Assembly: GCA_023251535.1 (NCBI GenBank)
Contig: JAHEYP010000012.1
Location: forward strand, 21,659 to 85,658
DNA length: 64,000 nucleotides
Direction of reading: 5' to 3'
DNA from: Bacteroidota bacterium
Lineage (GTDB): Bacteria > Bacteroidota > Bacteroidia > AKYH767-A > OLB10
Every line of letters begins with the position of its first letter. Positions within the stretch are counted from its first letter, which is position 1. Shown here piece after piece: positions 8,619-18,400 of this stretch. Position numbers and translations under genes: made by a program. The notes under the pieces were generated by a model that did not search any database, had not been told where the DNA came from, and worked only from the letters and a program-made list of their open reading frames with translations.

Positions 8619-9487
8619 GTAAGGTTTACAGTATAGAAAACGAAAAACTAAAGGTTGCGGTAAAATCAGCAGGAGCGGAATTATCTTCAATCATCAACAA
8701 AGAGAATAATCTTGAATACTTATGGCAAGCTGGAGCTGAATGGCCAAAGCATGCACCTGTCTTATTTCCGATTGTCGGGCAGTTAAAAGATAATAAGTAC
8801 AAGTATAACGGTAACGAATATACCCTATCACGACATGGTTTTGCTCGTGATAATGAATTCGAAGTTTTTGATCAGAGCGAATCTTCAATCACTTTTGTAT
8901 TAAGCAGTAATGCTAAAACAGAAGCAGTTTATCCTTTTCAGTTCAACTTTTATGTGATTTATGAGTTAGAAGGAAGTAAATTGCATATTCATCATAAAGT
9001 AGAAAATGATGGAGAAAATACAATGTATTATTCTGTTGGAGGACATCCAGCTTTTAATATTCCTTTAGTAAAGGGAACATCTTACAACGATTATAAATTG
9101 CGTTTCGATCAACCGGTTACGGCAAATCGATGGCTTTTGGACAATGGACTAATAAGTACTGAATCGGTTCCGTTCTTCGAAGATCAAACCATGATGGAGT
9201 TAAGCAAGGAAATGTTTATGGATGACGCCCTGGTCTTTAAAACAGTAAAAGCAGGATCGGTTACATTAAAAGTTCCGGGTAGTCGCAATGGATTCACAAT
9301 GGAACTGAATGGTTGTCCGTATTTAGGCATTTGGGCCGCTAAGAACGCCGATTTTGTATGTATCGAACCTTGGTGGGGAATTGCGGATAGCGTAAATGCT
9401 AGCGGCGATATCAGCCAAAAAGAGGGGATTTGTGTTTTGGCAGGTGAGGAAGATGCCATGCATTCATACTCAATTCGCTTTTTTTAG
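8615..9487 (+). CDS. Aldose 1-epimerase family protein (LacX-like)
   Basis: A 290-residue galactose mutarotase-fold protein, translationally coupled to the aldehyde dehydrogenase through an ATGA overlap. Family marks are the SRHGFARD segment, the YYSVGGHPAFNIPL segment with its conserved His, and the EPWWGIADS segment with the likely catalytic Glu. Proteins of this LacX-like branch are mostly of unknown substrate. The pairing with a tryptophan-pathway dehydrogenase has no obvious chemical meaning and may be only transcriptional convenience. Confidence 0.85.
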   Translation: MSKVYSIENEKLKVAVKSAGAELSSIINKENNLEYLWQAGAEWPKHAPVLFPIVGQLKDNKYKYNGNEYTLSRHGFARDNEFEVFDQSESSITFVLSSNAKTEAVYPFQFNFYVIYELEGSKLHIHHKVENDGENTMYYSVGGHPAFNIPLVKGTSYNDYKLRFDQPVTANRWLLDNGLISTESVPFFEDQTMMELSKEMFMDDALVFKTVKAGSVTLKVPGSRNGFTMELNGCPYLGIWAAKNADFVCIEPWWGIADSVNASGDISQKEGICVLAGEEDAMHSYSIRFF

Positions 9488-9515
9488 ATAAAATCAGAAT
9501 TTTTTTAGGTTTCGG

Positions 9516-9545
9516 ATAGGGGTAACCCGCTTTTGGGTTGTCATA
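9516..9545 (+). promoter_or_regulatory. Copy 1 of the bipartite ECF-type promoter motif
   Basis: ATAGGGGTAAC (9516-9526), 13 bases, then GTCATA (9540-9545), 47 bases before the GTG of the sigma factor gene. The same two blocks with the same spacing recur at 13005-13034 before the TonB receptor gene. TAAC and GTC resemble the AAC/GTC cores of ECF promoters, so this is probably the promoter recognised by the sigma factor encoded here. The AAC-to-GTC gap (13) is shorter than for E. coli sigma-E (17). Confidence 0.65.
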
Positions 9546-9592
9546 TTCTTAAATAACGAGCCACATTTATTAATGTTGGGTAAATTCGTAAA

Positions 9593-10174
9593 GTGGAATA
9601 TACAAACCGCGAAATAGAAACGGCATTCAGCAACGGCGATCAGAAGGTCTACGAAGTAATCTTTCGTGCCTACTATAAAGCCCTATGTCACTATTCGAAC
9701 GGAATTGTAAATGACCCTGACGATGCTGAAGAGTTAGTCCAACAAGTATTTGTGGCAATTTGGGAAAAACGATCCGAATTCAGAATAGAGGTTTCAATAA
9801 AATCGTATCTCTATCGAGCAGTTCATAATCGTTGTCTCAATTTCATTGCGCAGTCAAAAGTCAGGACAATGTATGCAAACGAAAAAATGAATGATGGAGT
9901 TCCTGTAGAACATCCAGTTGCAAATTTGCGACAAAAGGAATTACAAGAACGTATTCGCTTGGCATTATTGAAGCTCCCTGAGCAATGCAGAATCGTATTT
10001 AAATTAAGTCGCTTCGAAGAATTGAAATATGCTGAGATAGCATCTCATTTAGGCATATCAATAAAAACGGTAGAGAATCAAATGGGCAAAGCACTACGCA
10101 TTATGCGTGAGGAGCTTAAAGAATACTTACCCTTCATTATTGTATTAATCGATTTCCTTCTAAAACAAAAATAA
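9593..10174 (+). CDS. ECF RNA polymerase sigma factor, FecI-like (Bacteroidota family)
   Basis: A 193-residue sigma-70 family protein. Region 2 covers about residues 20-90 (PDDAEELVQQVFVAIWEKR, then IKSYLYRAVHNRCLNF) and region 4 about 120-180 (LPEQCRIVFKLSRFEELKYA, EIASHLGISIKTVENQM). It starts at a GTG; no upstream ATG in frame is available. It is followed by a FecR-type anti-sigma gene with a 1-base gap and then by two outer-membrane genes, the standard cell-surface signalling layout. The promoter motif before it recurs before the receptor gene, which points to autoregulation. Confidence 0.92.
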   Translation: MEYTNREIETAFSNGDQKVYEVIFRAYYKALCHYSNGIVNDPDDAEELVQQVFVAIWEKRSEFRIEVSIKSYLYRAVHNRCLNFIAQSKVRTMYANEKMNDGVPVEHPVANLRQKELQERIRLALLKLPEQCRIVFKLSRFEELKYAEIASHLGISIKTVENQMGKALRIMREELKEYLPFIIVLIDFLLKQK

Positions 10175-10175
10175 A

Positions 10176-11162
10176 TTGTCGAACAATTCCGAACATATCG
10201 ATGTCTTAATTGCACTGGTGCTTTCCGGTGAGGCCAATGCTGAGCAGGTTCGTGAAGTGGAACTTTGGAAGCAAGCTTCAGAGGGAAATCGTGCCTATTT
10301 TGAGGAGATGCAACAAGTATTTGTTTCGGTGCAGTCTACAGACACAAATGAATATGAAGTTGATGCCGCTTGGGAGAAAGTTAAACTAAATTTAAATGAT
10401 TCACGGGTTGTGAAATTAAAGTCGAAACATTTCTATGAATCAACTTGGTTCCGAATTGCAGCAGTACTTTTAGTCGTTGTTGGAGTGTCGTGGATGTTGT
10501 TTGTGAATCAATCGGTAAATATGTTGGCTTTAAATTCAAGCGAAAAAGTGCTTCAAGATACAATGCCCGATGGATCTATCATTACATTGAATAAACATTC
10601 AATCATTCACTACTCCGATGATTTTGGGAAGAAAAATCGACGCGTTGTATTAAAAGGTGAAGCCTATTTCAATGTTGTTCATGATGAACAAATTCCTTTT
10701 GTCGTTGAGACGAATGGAGTTTTTATAAAAGATATCGGTACTGCTTTTAATGTATCAACGAATAATGATAGTAGTGAGGTAACGGTAATTGTAGAAGAGG
10801 GTGAAGTGTATTTCTATCGAAGTACAGGCGAAGGCATTTACCTTAAGAAAGGAGAATCGGCTATTTATAATCGAAGAAACGGAAGTATTTCTAAGCTCGA
10901 TAAATTACCAATGAATGTAACTGCGTATCGAGATGGAATTTTAAATTTCAATAATACTCCAATGTCGGATGTGGCAATTGCAATAAGTAAGTTGTATGGA
11001 GTAAATGTTATTGCTGATGAAAAAATAGCAAACTGTAAATTAACAGTTCGCTTCGAGAATGAATCACTAGAAACGGTGTTGTCGATTATCAGTGAAACAT
11101 TGGGTTTAGAAGTTAAGCATCAAGATGCGAATATTGTTTTTTCAGGAAACACTTGCAATTAA
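10176..11162 (+). CDS. FecR-family anti-sigma factor
   Basis: A 328-residue inner-membrane signalling protein. The N-terminal 85 residues are cytoplasmic and would bind the sigma factor; a membrane segment (about 88-107) follows; the periplasmic part holds the FecR domain (about 115-215) and a C-terminal DUF4974/STN-like domain (about 245-325, YRDGILNFNNTPMSDVAI onward). The likely start is a TTG one base after the sigma stop; no near ATG gives a better N-terminus. It should relay a signal from the STN-bearing outer-membrane partner encoded next to the sigma factor. Confidence 0.92.
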   Translation: MSNNSEHIDVLIALVLSGEANAEQVREVELWKQASEGNRAYFEEMQQVFVSVQSTDTNEYEVDAAWEKVKLNLNDSRVVKLKSKHFYESTWFRIAAVLLVVVGVSWMLFVNQSVNMLALNSSEKVLQDTMPDGSIITLNKHSIIHYSDDFGKKNRRVVLKGEAYFNVVHDEQIPFVVETNGVFIKDIGTAFNVSTNNDSSEVTVIVEEGEVYFYRSTGEGIYLKKGESAIYNRRNGSISKLDKLPMNVTAYRDGILNFNNTPMSDVAIAISKLYGVNVIADEKIANCKLTVRFENESLETVLSIISETLGLEVKHQDANIVFSGNTCN

Positions 11163-11166
11163 TGTT

Positions 11167-12996
11167 ATGAGAAATAGCGCACTTTTATTGTTGTGGTTTT
11201 TGGTGGTTACTACTACAAATTTATTCGGTCAATCGTCAGTTCCGGTACTTGAAAGAGAGGTTACAGTTTCATTTAATGGTGAACCGGTAAAATCGGCTCT
11301 AGACAGAATTGCCGCCCAAGGTAAATTCGTGTTTTCTTATCCTTCGAATCTCTTTGATGCAGATAAAAAAGTAACATTAACAGTAGCTAAGAAGCGAGTG
11401 CGTGAAGTTTTATTTCTTTTGTTCGGAAATAAAGTGAAGTATAAAGCTAAAGGCAACTATTTGATTTTGTCTGCAGCCCCAAAAGCTGAAATAGAGCAAG
11501 GAAATAAGGAATATTATATTATCAATGGTTATGTTACCGATGGAGTCACAGGAGATAAAATTCCTTCGGTTTCGATTTTTGAGGGAACTAAAATGCTCTC
11601 GACTGTTACTAACAAATATGGTTACTTTAAGATTAAAATCGATGAGACGAAAGTTCAGTTGAATTTGAAAGTGAGTAAACAAAATTATCGAGATACTTTA
11701 ATCACTGTTCGAAATACAGGAACACAAAACTTGATGATCGTTTTGCATCCTGAAAGAAATGAAGTCAGTATAGATACAGTTCAAACAGAGGAGAGTCCTG
11801 TAACATTTTTAATTCCCGATGAATCAATTATCAATACTGAGAATATTAAAGATACCATTTATCGTAAGTATCAAGTTTCGTTTTTGCCAAAACTCGGAAC
11901 GAATTATTTATTGAGTGGGAATGTCATTAATGATTACTCTTTTAATGTGATAGGTGGTTATTCACGCGGAACACGAAAATTTGAATTAGCGGGAATGTTT
12001 AATCTCGATAGAGGAGATGTATCAAAAGCACAAATAGCAGGTTTCTTAAATGCGAATGGAGGAACTACTAATGGATTTCAATTGGCTGGATTTTTAAATT
12101 TAGATAAACGTTCGGTTAACGGAATTCAAATTGGAGGCTTCGGAAATATCAATGGTGATTCAACAACTGGATTTCAACTCGGTGGATTCTTTAATGTGAA
12201 TAAAGGGAAATCGAATGCTTGCAACATAGCTGGATTCACGAATGTAATGTTTGATACATCTTCCGGTGTACAACTTGCAGGATTTGTCAATTCAGCACAT
12301 CGTTCTTTCGATGGAGTTCAGATGGCAGGCTTCGGAAATCATGTAATAGGAAATATGAAAGGAGTACAACTTTCGGGATTTTATAACTTCACTTCAGGAG
12401 AGATGTCGGGCGTTCAAGTGGCAGGGTTCGTAAATTATGCACGAAAAATTACAGGAACTCAAATTGGATTTATAAATATTTCTGATTCCTGCAACGGATT
12501 GCCGATTGGTTTTTTGAGCTTTGTAAGAACCGGCTATCATCGATTCGAAATTTTTACAGATGAAGTATTTGCGGTTAATGCATCACTGCGATCAGGAATT
12601 GAATCCTTTCATACGATGTTATTTGCTTCCATGGGTCCCGATAAGCGTGATTCAATGCTTTGGTCGTTTGGATATGGAATTGGATCATCTGTAAGATTAG
12701 GTAAAAGATGGCTAATGGATTTTGATCTCTCTGCTCAACAAATTAACAAAGGCTCGGTTGGATCGAAAATTAATTTGTTAAATAAATTTTATGTTGGTGC
12801 CGAATATAGAATCAGTAAAGGTTTTTATATTGCTGGCGGCCCTGTGCTAAATGCTCAACTAACGAACACTAATTATTCGCATTATCCTTCGATTTTCAAT
12901 TCGATGCATCCACAAATATTCTATAGTGATGATATTGATAAATCAACGCATGTTGACATGTGGGTTGGTGGAAAAGTAGCACTTCGATTTTTTTAA
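11167..12996 (+). CDS. STN and carboxypeptidase-regulatory domain outer-membrane protein with GFxN surface repeats
   Basis: A 609-residue exported protein starting 4 bases after the FecR stop. After the signal peptide (to about residue 22) comes an STN domain (about 28-92), then a carboxypeptidase-regulatory-like domain (about 100-195, INGYVTDGVTGDKIPSVSIF). Residues about 260-440 hold roughly nine 20-22-residue repeats of the type GxQLAGFxN, like the LA_2272 surface repeats of Leptospira and some Bacteroidota. The C-terminus looks like beta strands. STN normally sits on the TonB receptor and contacts FecR; here it is on a separate protein, so this gene product is the likely signal transmitter. 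Confidence 0.8.
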   Translation: MRNSALLLLWFLVVTTTNLFGQSSVPVLEREVTVSFNGEPVKSALDRIAAQGKFVFSYPSNLFDADKKVTLTVAKKRVREVLFLLFGNKVKYKAKGNYLILSAAPKAEIEQGNKEYYIINGYVTDGVTGDKIPSVSIFEGTKMLSTVTNKYGYFKIKIDETKVQLNLKVSKQNYRDTLITVRNTGTQNLMIVLHPERNEVSIDTVQTEESPVTFLIPDESIINTENIKDTIYRKYQVSFLPKLGTNYLLSGNVINDYSFNVIGGYSRGTRKFELAGMFNLDRGDVSKAQIAGFLNANGGTTNGFQLAGFLNLDKRSVNGIQIGGFGNINGDSTTGFQLGGFFNVNKGKSNACNIAGFTNVMFDTSSGVQLAGFVNSAHRSFDGVQMAGFGNHVIGNMKGVQLSGFYNFTSGEMSGVQVAGFVNYARKITGTQIGFINISDSCNGLPIGFLSFVRTGYHRFEIFTDEVFAVNASLRSGIESFHTMLFASMGPDKRDSMLWSFGYGIGSSVRLGKRWLMDFDLSAQQINKGSVGSKINLLNKFYVGAEYRISKGFYIAGGPVLNAQLTNTNYSHYPSIFNSMHPQIFYSDDIDKSTHVDMWVGGKVALRFF

Positions 12997-13004
12997 CTGA
13001 AAGC

Positions 13005-13034
13005 ATAGGGGTAACTGCTGAATGAATGGTCATA
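13005..13034 (+). promoter_or_regulatory. Copy 2 of the bipartite ECF-type promoter motif
   Basis: ATAGGGGTAAC (13005-13015), 13 bases, then GTCATA (13029-13034), identical in both blocks and spacing to 9516-9545. It lies 18 bases before the ATG at 13053 of the TonB-dependent receptor gene, inside an otherwise same-strand operon, so it would give the sigma factor direct control of the receptor. Confidence 0.65.
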
Positions 13035-13052
13035 ACAGTATATATGACTATT

Positions 13053-15401
13053 ATGAAACGATTTCTTTTTTCACTACTACTGCTTTTTGCTTCTAGCTTA
13101 CAAGCCCAAGTCCTAACGCAAACTATAAGAGGTACAATTGCTGATAAGATTTCTCAGCAACCTCTTCCAGGTGTAACTGTAATTCTTGTTGGATCAAATC
13201 CGATTATTGGAGTTAGTACCGATATAGACGGACAATTTCGTTTAAGTAATATTCCCGTAGGGAAAATTAATCTTCGATTTTCTTTTATGGGATACGAAGA
13301 ACAAACATTGAATAACTTAAGTGTTATTTCTGGAAAGGAATTGGTGCTTAAAGTGGAAATGGTTGAAAAAATAATTCAAAGTAAAGAGGTAACTGTTGTT
13401 GCGAATCTTGAAAAGAATAAACCAATGAACGAAATGGCTTTGGTAAGTACCAGAACATTTTCTGTTGAGGAAACGCAAAAGTATGCAGCAGCCGTTAATG
13501 ATCCTGCTCGCATGGCAAGCTCTTTTGCAGGAGTGGTTTCCGCCGATGATGGCAATAATAACATTTCAATTCGTGGTAATGCCCCCAATGCTTTGCAATG
13601 GAGAATGGAAGGAGTAGAAATTCCTAATCCGAATCATTTTTCTGCTCCGGGAACTTCAGGAGGAGGAATTTCGATTTTAAGTTCTCAGTTGTTGTATAAT
13701 TCTGATTTTTTAACGGGAGCTTTCCCCGCTGAATATGGAAATGTATTGTCAGGTGTATTTGATCTTCGTTTGCGTAAGGGAAATAACGAGAAGAATGAAT
13801 ACACAGTACAAGCAGGCTTCTTAGGATTAGATGCTGCAATGGAGGGGCCATTTAAAAAGAATTACAATGGTTCTTATTTAATCAATTATCGTTACTCAAC
13901 ACTAGCAGCTATCGGTAAAATGGTTGATTTAGGAGTAGGTAATACAATTTTTCAAGATTTATCATTTAATGTTTATTTACCAACGAAAAGATTGGGAACG
14001 TTTACTGTCTTTGGTTTCGGCGGATTAAGTTCTCAGAAGTTTGATGCAAAGAAAGATTCAACAGAATGGGAAGATGATTATTCTCGTTACGGAGAAACTT
14101 TTAAGTCGGGAACTGGTGCTGCAGGAATTACGCATACAATAATGCTGGGTTCTAATACTTACTTGAAATCGATTGTTTTATTAAGTCGTAAAGATGTAAG
14201 TGATCTTACTACGAGATTAAATGATGAAATAAAACCGGAAACTCGTTTCGATGGATATGCTATAGAAAACAAGGCTACTATTTCTACTGTACTCACGCAT
14301 AAATTGAATTCACGACATAGCATTCGCACGGGAATTATTTTAAATAAGTTAGGATATGATATCAAGTACCACGATTTTAATATGGATACAAAAACACTAG
14401 TAGAAACCATTAACTCAAATGGTAGTTCATATTTAGCACAAGCATTTGCCGGTTATACTTTCCGAGTGACAGAAAAACTTTCACTACAGGCGGGATTTCA
14501 TGCAATGAACTTTTATTATAATCACTCTACCTCTTTCGAAGAAAGAGCATCATTGCGATATGAATTAAGTAATATTCAAAGTTTAACATTCGGTTATGGT
14601 CGACATAGTCAAATGCAACCGGTGGGCATTTATTTCTCTTCGTATACTGATTCTACCGGTGAAAAGATATTTCCTAATCGCGATTTGAGTTTTAGTAAAT
14701 CATCACATTACGTTTTGTCATATGATAGGATGTTGAATGAAAATATTCACTTTAAAACAGAAGTGTACTATCAACAATTATCTAACATTCCTGTGAGCGC
14801 TGATTCTTTAAAAACATATTCAATGATTAATGAGTCGGGAAGTTTTGTGACTGATCCATTAGTAAATAAAGGGAAGGGAAGAAATATAGGAGCGGAAATA
14901 ACCTTTGAGCAAAGTCTATATCATAATTTGTATTATTTGCTGTCAGCATCGCTCTACAATGCCGAATACAAAGCACTTGATAATAAATGGAGGAATTCGA
15001 GATACAATGGAAATTTTGTATTGACATTTACATCAGGTAAGGAAATAAAAACAGGCGAGCGATTTAAGAATAGAATTTTAGGTGTGAATGTAAAAGTTGT
15101 GTATACCGGAGGATTTAGATCAACTCCGATAAATGTTGATGCTTCTAAGGAGAAAGGAGAGACGGTTTACTACGAACAACAAGCATTCACGAATAAATAC
15201 CCGAATTATTTTCGAACCGATTTAAGAATAAGTTTGAAGCGAAATAGAGCACACTCAACACATACAATGTCTATTGATTTGCAAAATGCAACTAACAGAA
15301 AAAATATCTATGGCGAATTTTTTGACCCTCAATCAGCACGAATTAAAACCTATTATCAAACTCCGCTTTTGCCAATCTTTAATTATAAGATAGAATTCTA
15401 A
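13053..15401 (+). CDS. TonB-dependent receptor with an N-terminal carboxypeptidase-regulatory domain
   Basis: A 782-residue outer-membrane receptor. The ATG at 13053 gives a typical signal peptide (MKRFLFSLLLLFASSLQAQ); the ATG at 13026 lies within the promoter motif and is unlikely. A carboxypeptidase-regulatory-like domain (about 28-110) is followed by a plug domain (about 130-240, ISIRGNAPNALQWRMEGVEI) and a 22-strand-type barrel ending in an aromatic residue. There is no STN domain; the STN is on the upstream 609-residue protein. No SusD partner follows, so the ligand is more likely a small molecule or metal complex than a glycan, but this is inference. Confidence 0.9.
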   Translation: MKRFLFSLLLLFASSLQAQVLTQTIRGTIADKISQQPLPGVTVILVGSNPIIGVSTDIDGQFRLSNIPVGKINLRFSFMGYEEQTLNNLSVISGKELVLKVEMVEKIIQSKEVTVVANLEKNKPMNEMALVSTRTFSVEETQKYAAAVNDPARMASSFAGVVSADDGNNNISIRGNAPNALQWRMEGVEIPNPNHFSAPGTSGGGISILSSQLLYNSDFLTGAFPAEYGNVLSGVFDLRLRKGNNEKNEYTVQAGFLGLDAAMEGPFKKNYNGSYLINYRYSTLAAIGKMVDLGVGNTIFQDLSFNVYLPTKRLGTFTVFGFGGLSSQKFDAKKDSTEWEDDYSRYGETFKSGTGAAGITHTIMLGSNTYLKSIVLLSRKDVSDLTTRLNDEIKPETRFDGYAIENKATISTVLTHKLNSRHSIRTGIILNKLGYDIKYHDFNMDTKTLVETINSNGSSYLAQAFAGYTFRVTEKLSLQAGFHAMNFYYNHSTSFEERASLRYELSNIQSLTFGYGRHSQMQPVGIYFSSYTDSTGEKIFPNRDLSFSKSSHYVLSYDRMLNENIHFKTEVYYQQLSNIPVSADSLKTYSMINESGSFVTDPLVNKGKGRNIGAEITFEQSLYHNLYYLLSASLYNAEYKALDNKWRNSRYNGNFVLTFTSGKEIKTGERFKNRILGVNVKVVYTGGFRSTPINVDASKEKGETVYYEQQAFTNKYPNYFRTDLRISLKRNRAHSTHTMSIDLQNATNRKNIYGEFFDPQSARIKTYYQTPLLPIFNYKIEF

Positions 15402-15403
15402 AA

Positions 15404-18400
15404 CTATTTGATAATGCTTACTCTTCCCGTTACAGTGTGAATCTGCTTTAATACGTCGGTTACTTCAATTAAGTAAACATAAGTTTCTTCTTGTGCAATC
15501 TTACCATCATCAGTACCATTCCAAGGTTCATCAATATTGTATAATGTACAAACATGATTTCCCCAGCGACTGAAGATCTTCATTTTAAATTGGCTTATAC
15601 CTGTTCCTTGACATAAGAAAACATCATTCTTGCCATCGTTATTCGGACTGAATGCATTTGGTACATATAATGTAAATGAAGGGTTAATAATTACTTCTCC
15701 CAATACAGTGTCTTTACATCCGTCATCATTCGTTGCAATCAACTCTACCGTATAAGTTCCGGCTGCGTTGTATTGGTGTACAGGGTCTGATTCATTTGTG
15801 AATGTACTGTCGCCTAAATCCCAAAGATAATTATCTGCTAATGTTGTTTGATTAGTAAAGTACACTACCGGAGATAACATGTCGGCAGGAGCTGGATCAT
15901 GGATGAAATCGGCTATCGGTTTGGGATAAACTTCAATATAGTCAGCATAGGTTGAGTCATTAACGCAACCATAGGATGATATTGCAGTCATTGAAACATC
16001 AAACAATCCGGAAGACAAATATGTATGAAGAGGTTGATCAATATTTGATGAGTCATCATCACCGAAATTCCAAGTTATACTATTGATTGGTCCATCAATG
16101 TTTGTTGAGTTATTATCAAATAAAACATCTAGTGGTTGACAGCCGTTTCGAGGTAATCCAGTAATATCTATTGATGGAAGACTATGAACTATTGCTGTTT
16201 TATACGCCGTATCACGGCAGCCAAAATCGCTTTCTGTTACTAACATAGTTGGATAACTTCCGTAACCATTGAACGTGTAATCGATAACACTATCAATTCC
16301 TATTATTGAATTGTTATAAAAGAAATATCGATGATCGATAGTTCCGCTAGCAATTGTTGTGCTATCTATAAATGTACTAGCGACCCCTGCACAAACTGAA
16401 TCTATGCTATATTGACTTATTGGATTATCATGAATTGTTAAGTTAAGTGCAAACGTATCCTTACAAAGTTTGTCGCTTAGTGTTGTTAAGACAATTGTAT
16501 AATCACCACTTGATGAGTATGTATGTGAGCCGGGTTGCACCAAAGTTGATAATTGAGAATCGCCGAAGTTCCAATTGTTTGAATTAATGCTGCCGTTACT
16601 AATCGAACTGTTATTTTGAATAGTTACTGGTACTCCGTCGCAAACATCATTAGCACTAAAGTCGGCTAACGGTAATGGATTAACGAGAATGGTATCGGAT
16701 AGGCTATCTCGACATCCGGAATTATTTATCGAAATAGATACCACATGGTTTCCGGGTGTAGTAAGCAAAGTTGTGATTTGAGAAAGTGAAGCGGAAGTTA
16801 CAGGAGAACCGCCACTAACATTCCAATTTAAACTTGATGAAGAAGCACTGTTACCTACAAATAAAATTGTTGCAGAATCGCCTGCACAGATTTGCGAAGG
16901 AGCAGATAAAAGTGCAATTGGTTGTTCAATGATCTCTATTGTTTTGTAAATCGAGTCGTAACAACCTGATTCGTTTATGTAAAGCAAAATAGTATCTATG
17001 CCAATGGAGTTTGGCATAATGTTCAATGGGCCTATGCCGCTTCCAGAAATCAGTTTTGATTTATTAAATTGCCAATTATAGGTAGAAGTAATTCCGGCAT
17101 TACCTGTAAAAACTATTTGAGTAGTGTCATTTGAACAGATGCTTTGAACTAAGGTAAAATCTGCAATCGGTGTGTGTTTTACAGTGATTGAATCAGTTTT
17201 TACATCAATACACCCGGCATTATTTATTTCTAAAGTTATCGGATGTACCCCTACAGTATTGAATGCAGATGTTATTGGGCCTGTACCAACAACGAAATTT
17301 GGTGATCCAGTAGATAGGAACCATTTTACTGATAGAGCGCCTCCGGTATTTCCAGTGAAATTTAGTGTAATCGAATCACCAGAACATATTTGTGGAACAG
17401 CAGTAAAATTCGCTGTTGGTTGTTGTGTAACATTTATGATGTTTTCAATTGTATCTCTACATCCAAGATCGTTTACTACAAGTCGAATAGTGTCTTTACC
17501 ACCTATTTGAGGCGAAATAAATAATGGTCCTGGTCCTGATCCTGCTATCAAATTGGCATTGCCAAAATTCCATGAGTATGTAGCCGAATTCGTAGCACTT
17601 CCGTTAAATTGAATTTGTGTAGTATCAAGTGAACAGAGAGTGTTTGGCGAAGTAAATGATGCAATTGGATTCGTCCTGACGAAAATTGAATCTGTTGTAG
17701 TTGAAGAACAAACTTGATTAGAAACATTTAATGTAACTAAGTGTTTCCCCGGTGTATTCCAACTAACATTGTATGGTCCGTAGGTCGAACCTGTTATTAC
17801 ATTTCCAGAATTCCAATTCCATGAATAGGTAAAAGCATTGTTTATAGACCCCGTATTAATTATTTGAGCAGTTTCTCCTGGACAAATAGTATCGGGCACT
17901 ACTATTGATGCTAATGGTTTGTTTACAACAGTTAATGTATCATATGCAGTGTCACCAGGACAAGCCAAGTATTTTACCAAAAGCGAATTGGTGTAATTTC
18001 CAGCAGCCGGGTATGAAATTTGATAAGGACCTTGACCACTACCAGAAATAACAGTACCTCCTCCAAAATTCCAGTTATAGGTAGCTGATGCATTTGCATT
18101 TCCAGTATACTGAATTGTTATCGTATCAGCAGAACAAACTTTTGTTAACGGAGTTATTGCTGCAGTAGGAGTAGGATACGTAGTTAAATTAATTGTGTCA
18201 GTTAAATTGCATGTCCCGTTGGTAGCAGAAAGTACATAAGTTGTTGTAATAGGGATGCCTGAATTATTTACTAAAGTTACATTAGGATTAGATGTTAAAG
18301 GGTTGTCAATACCTGTAGATGGGCTCCATGAATAATTCCATCCAGAAACTGGTAACATTCCTAATTGATGTACAGTTCCAGAGCAAAATAATCCATCGGA

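Noticed and set aside
12060..12460. Regular repeats in the STN protein gene considered as a non-coding array
   Set aside because: They are in frame and encode GxQLAGFxN surface repeats.
17172..17510. 112-residue open frame on the plus strand inside the 1270-residue adhesin gene
   Set aside because: It is antisense to a strongly supported repeat protein; the open frame follows from the repeat composition.
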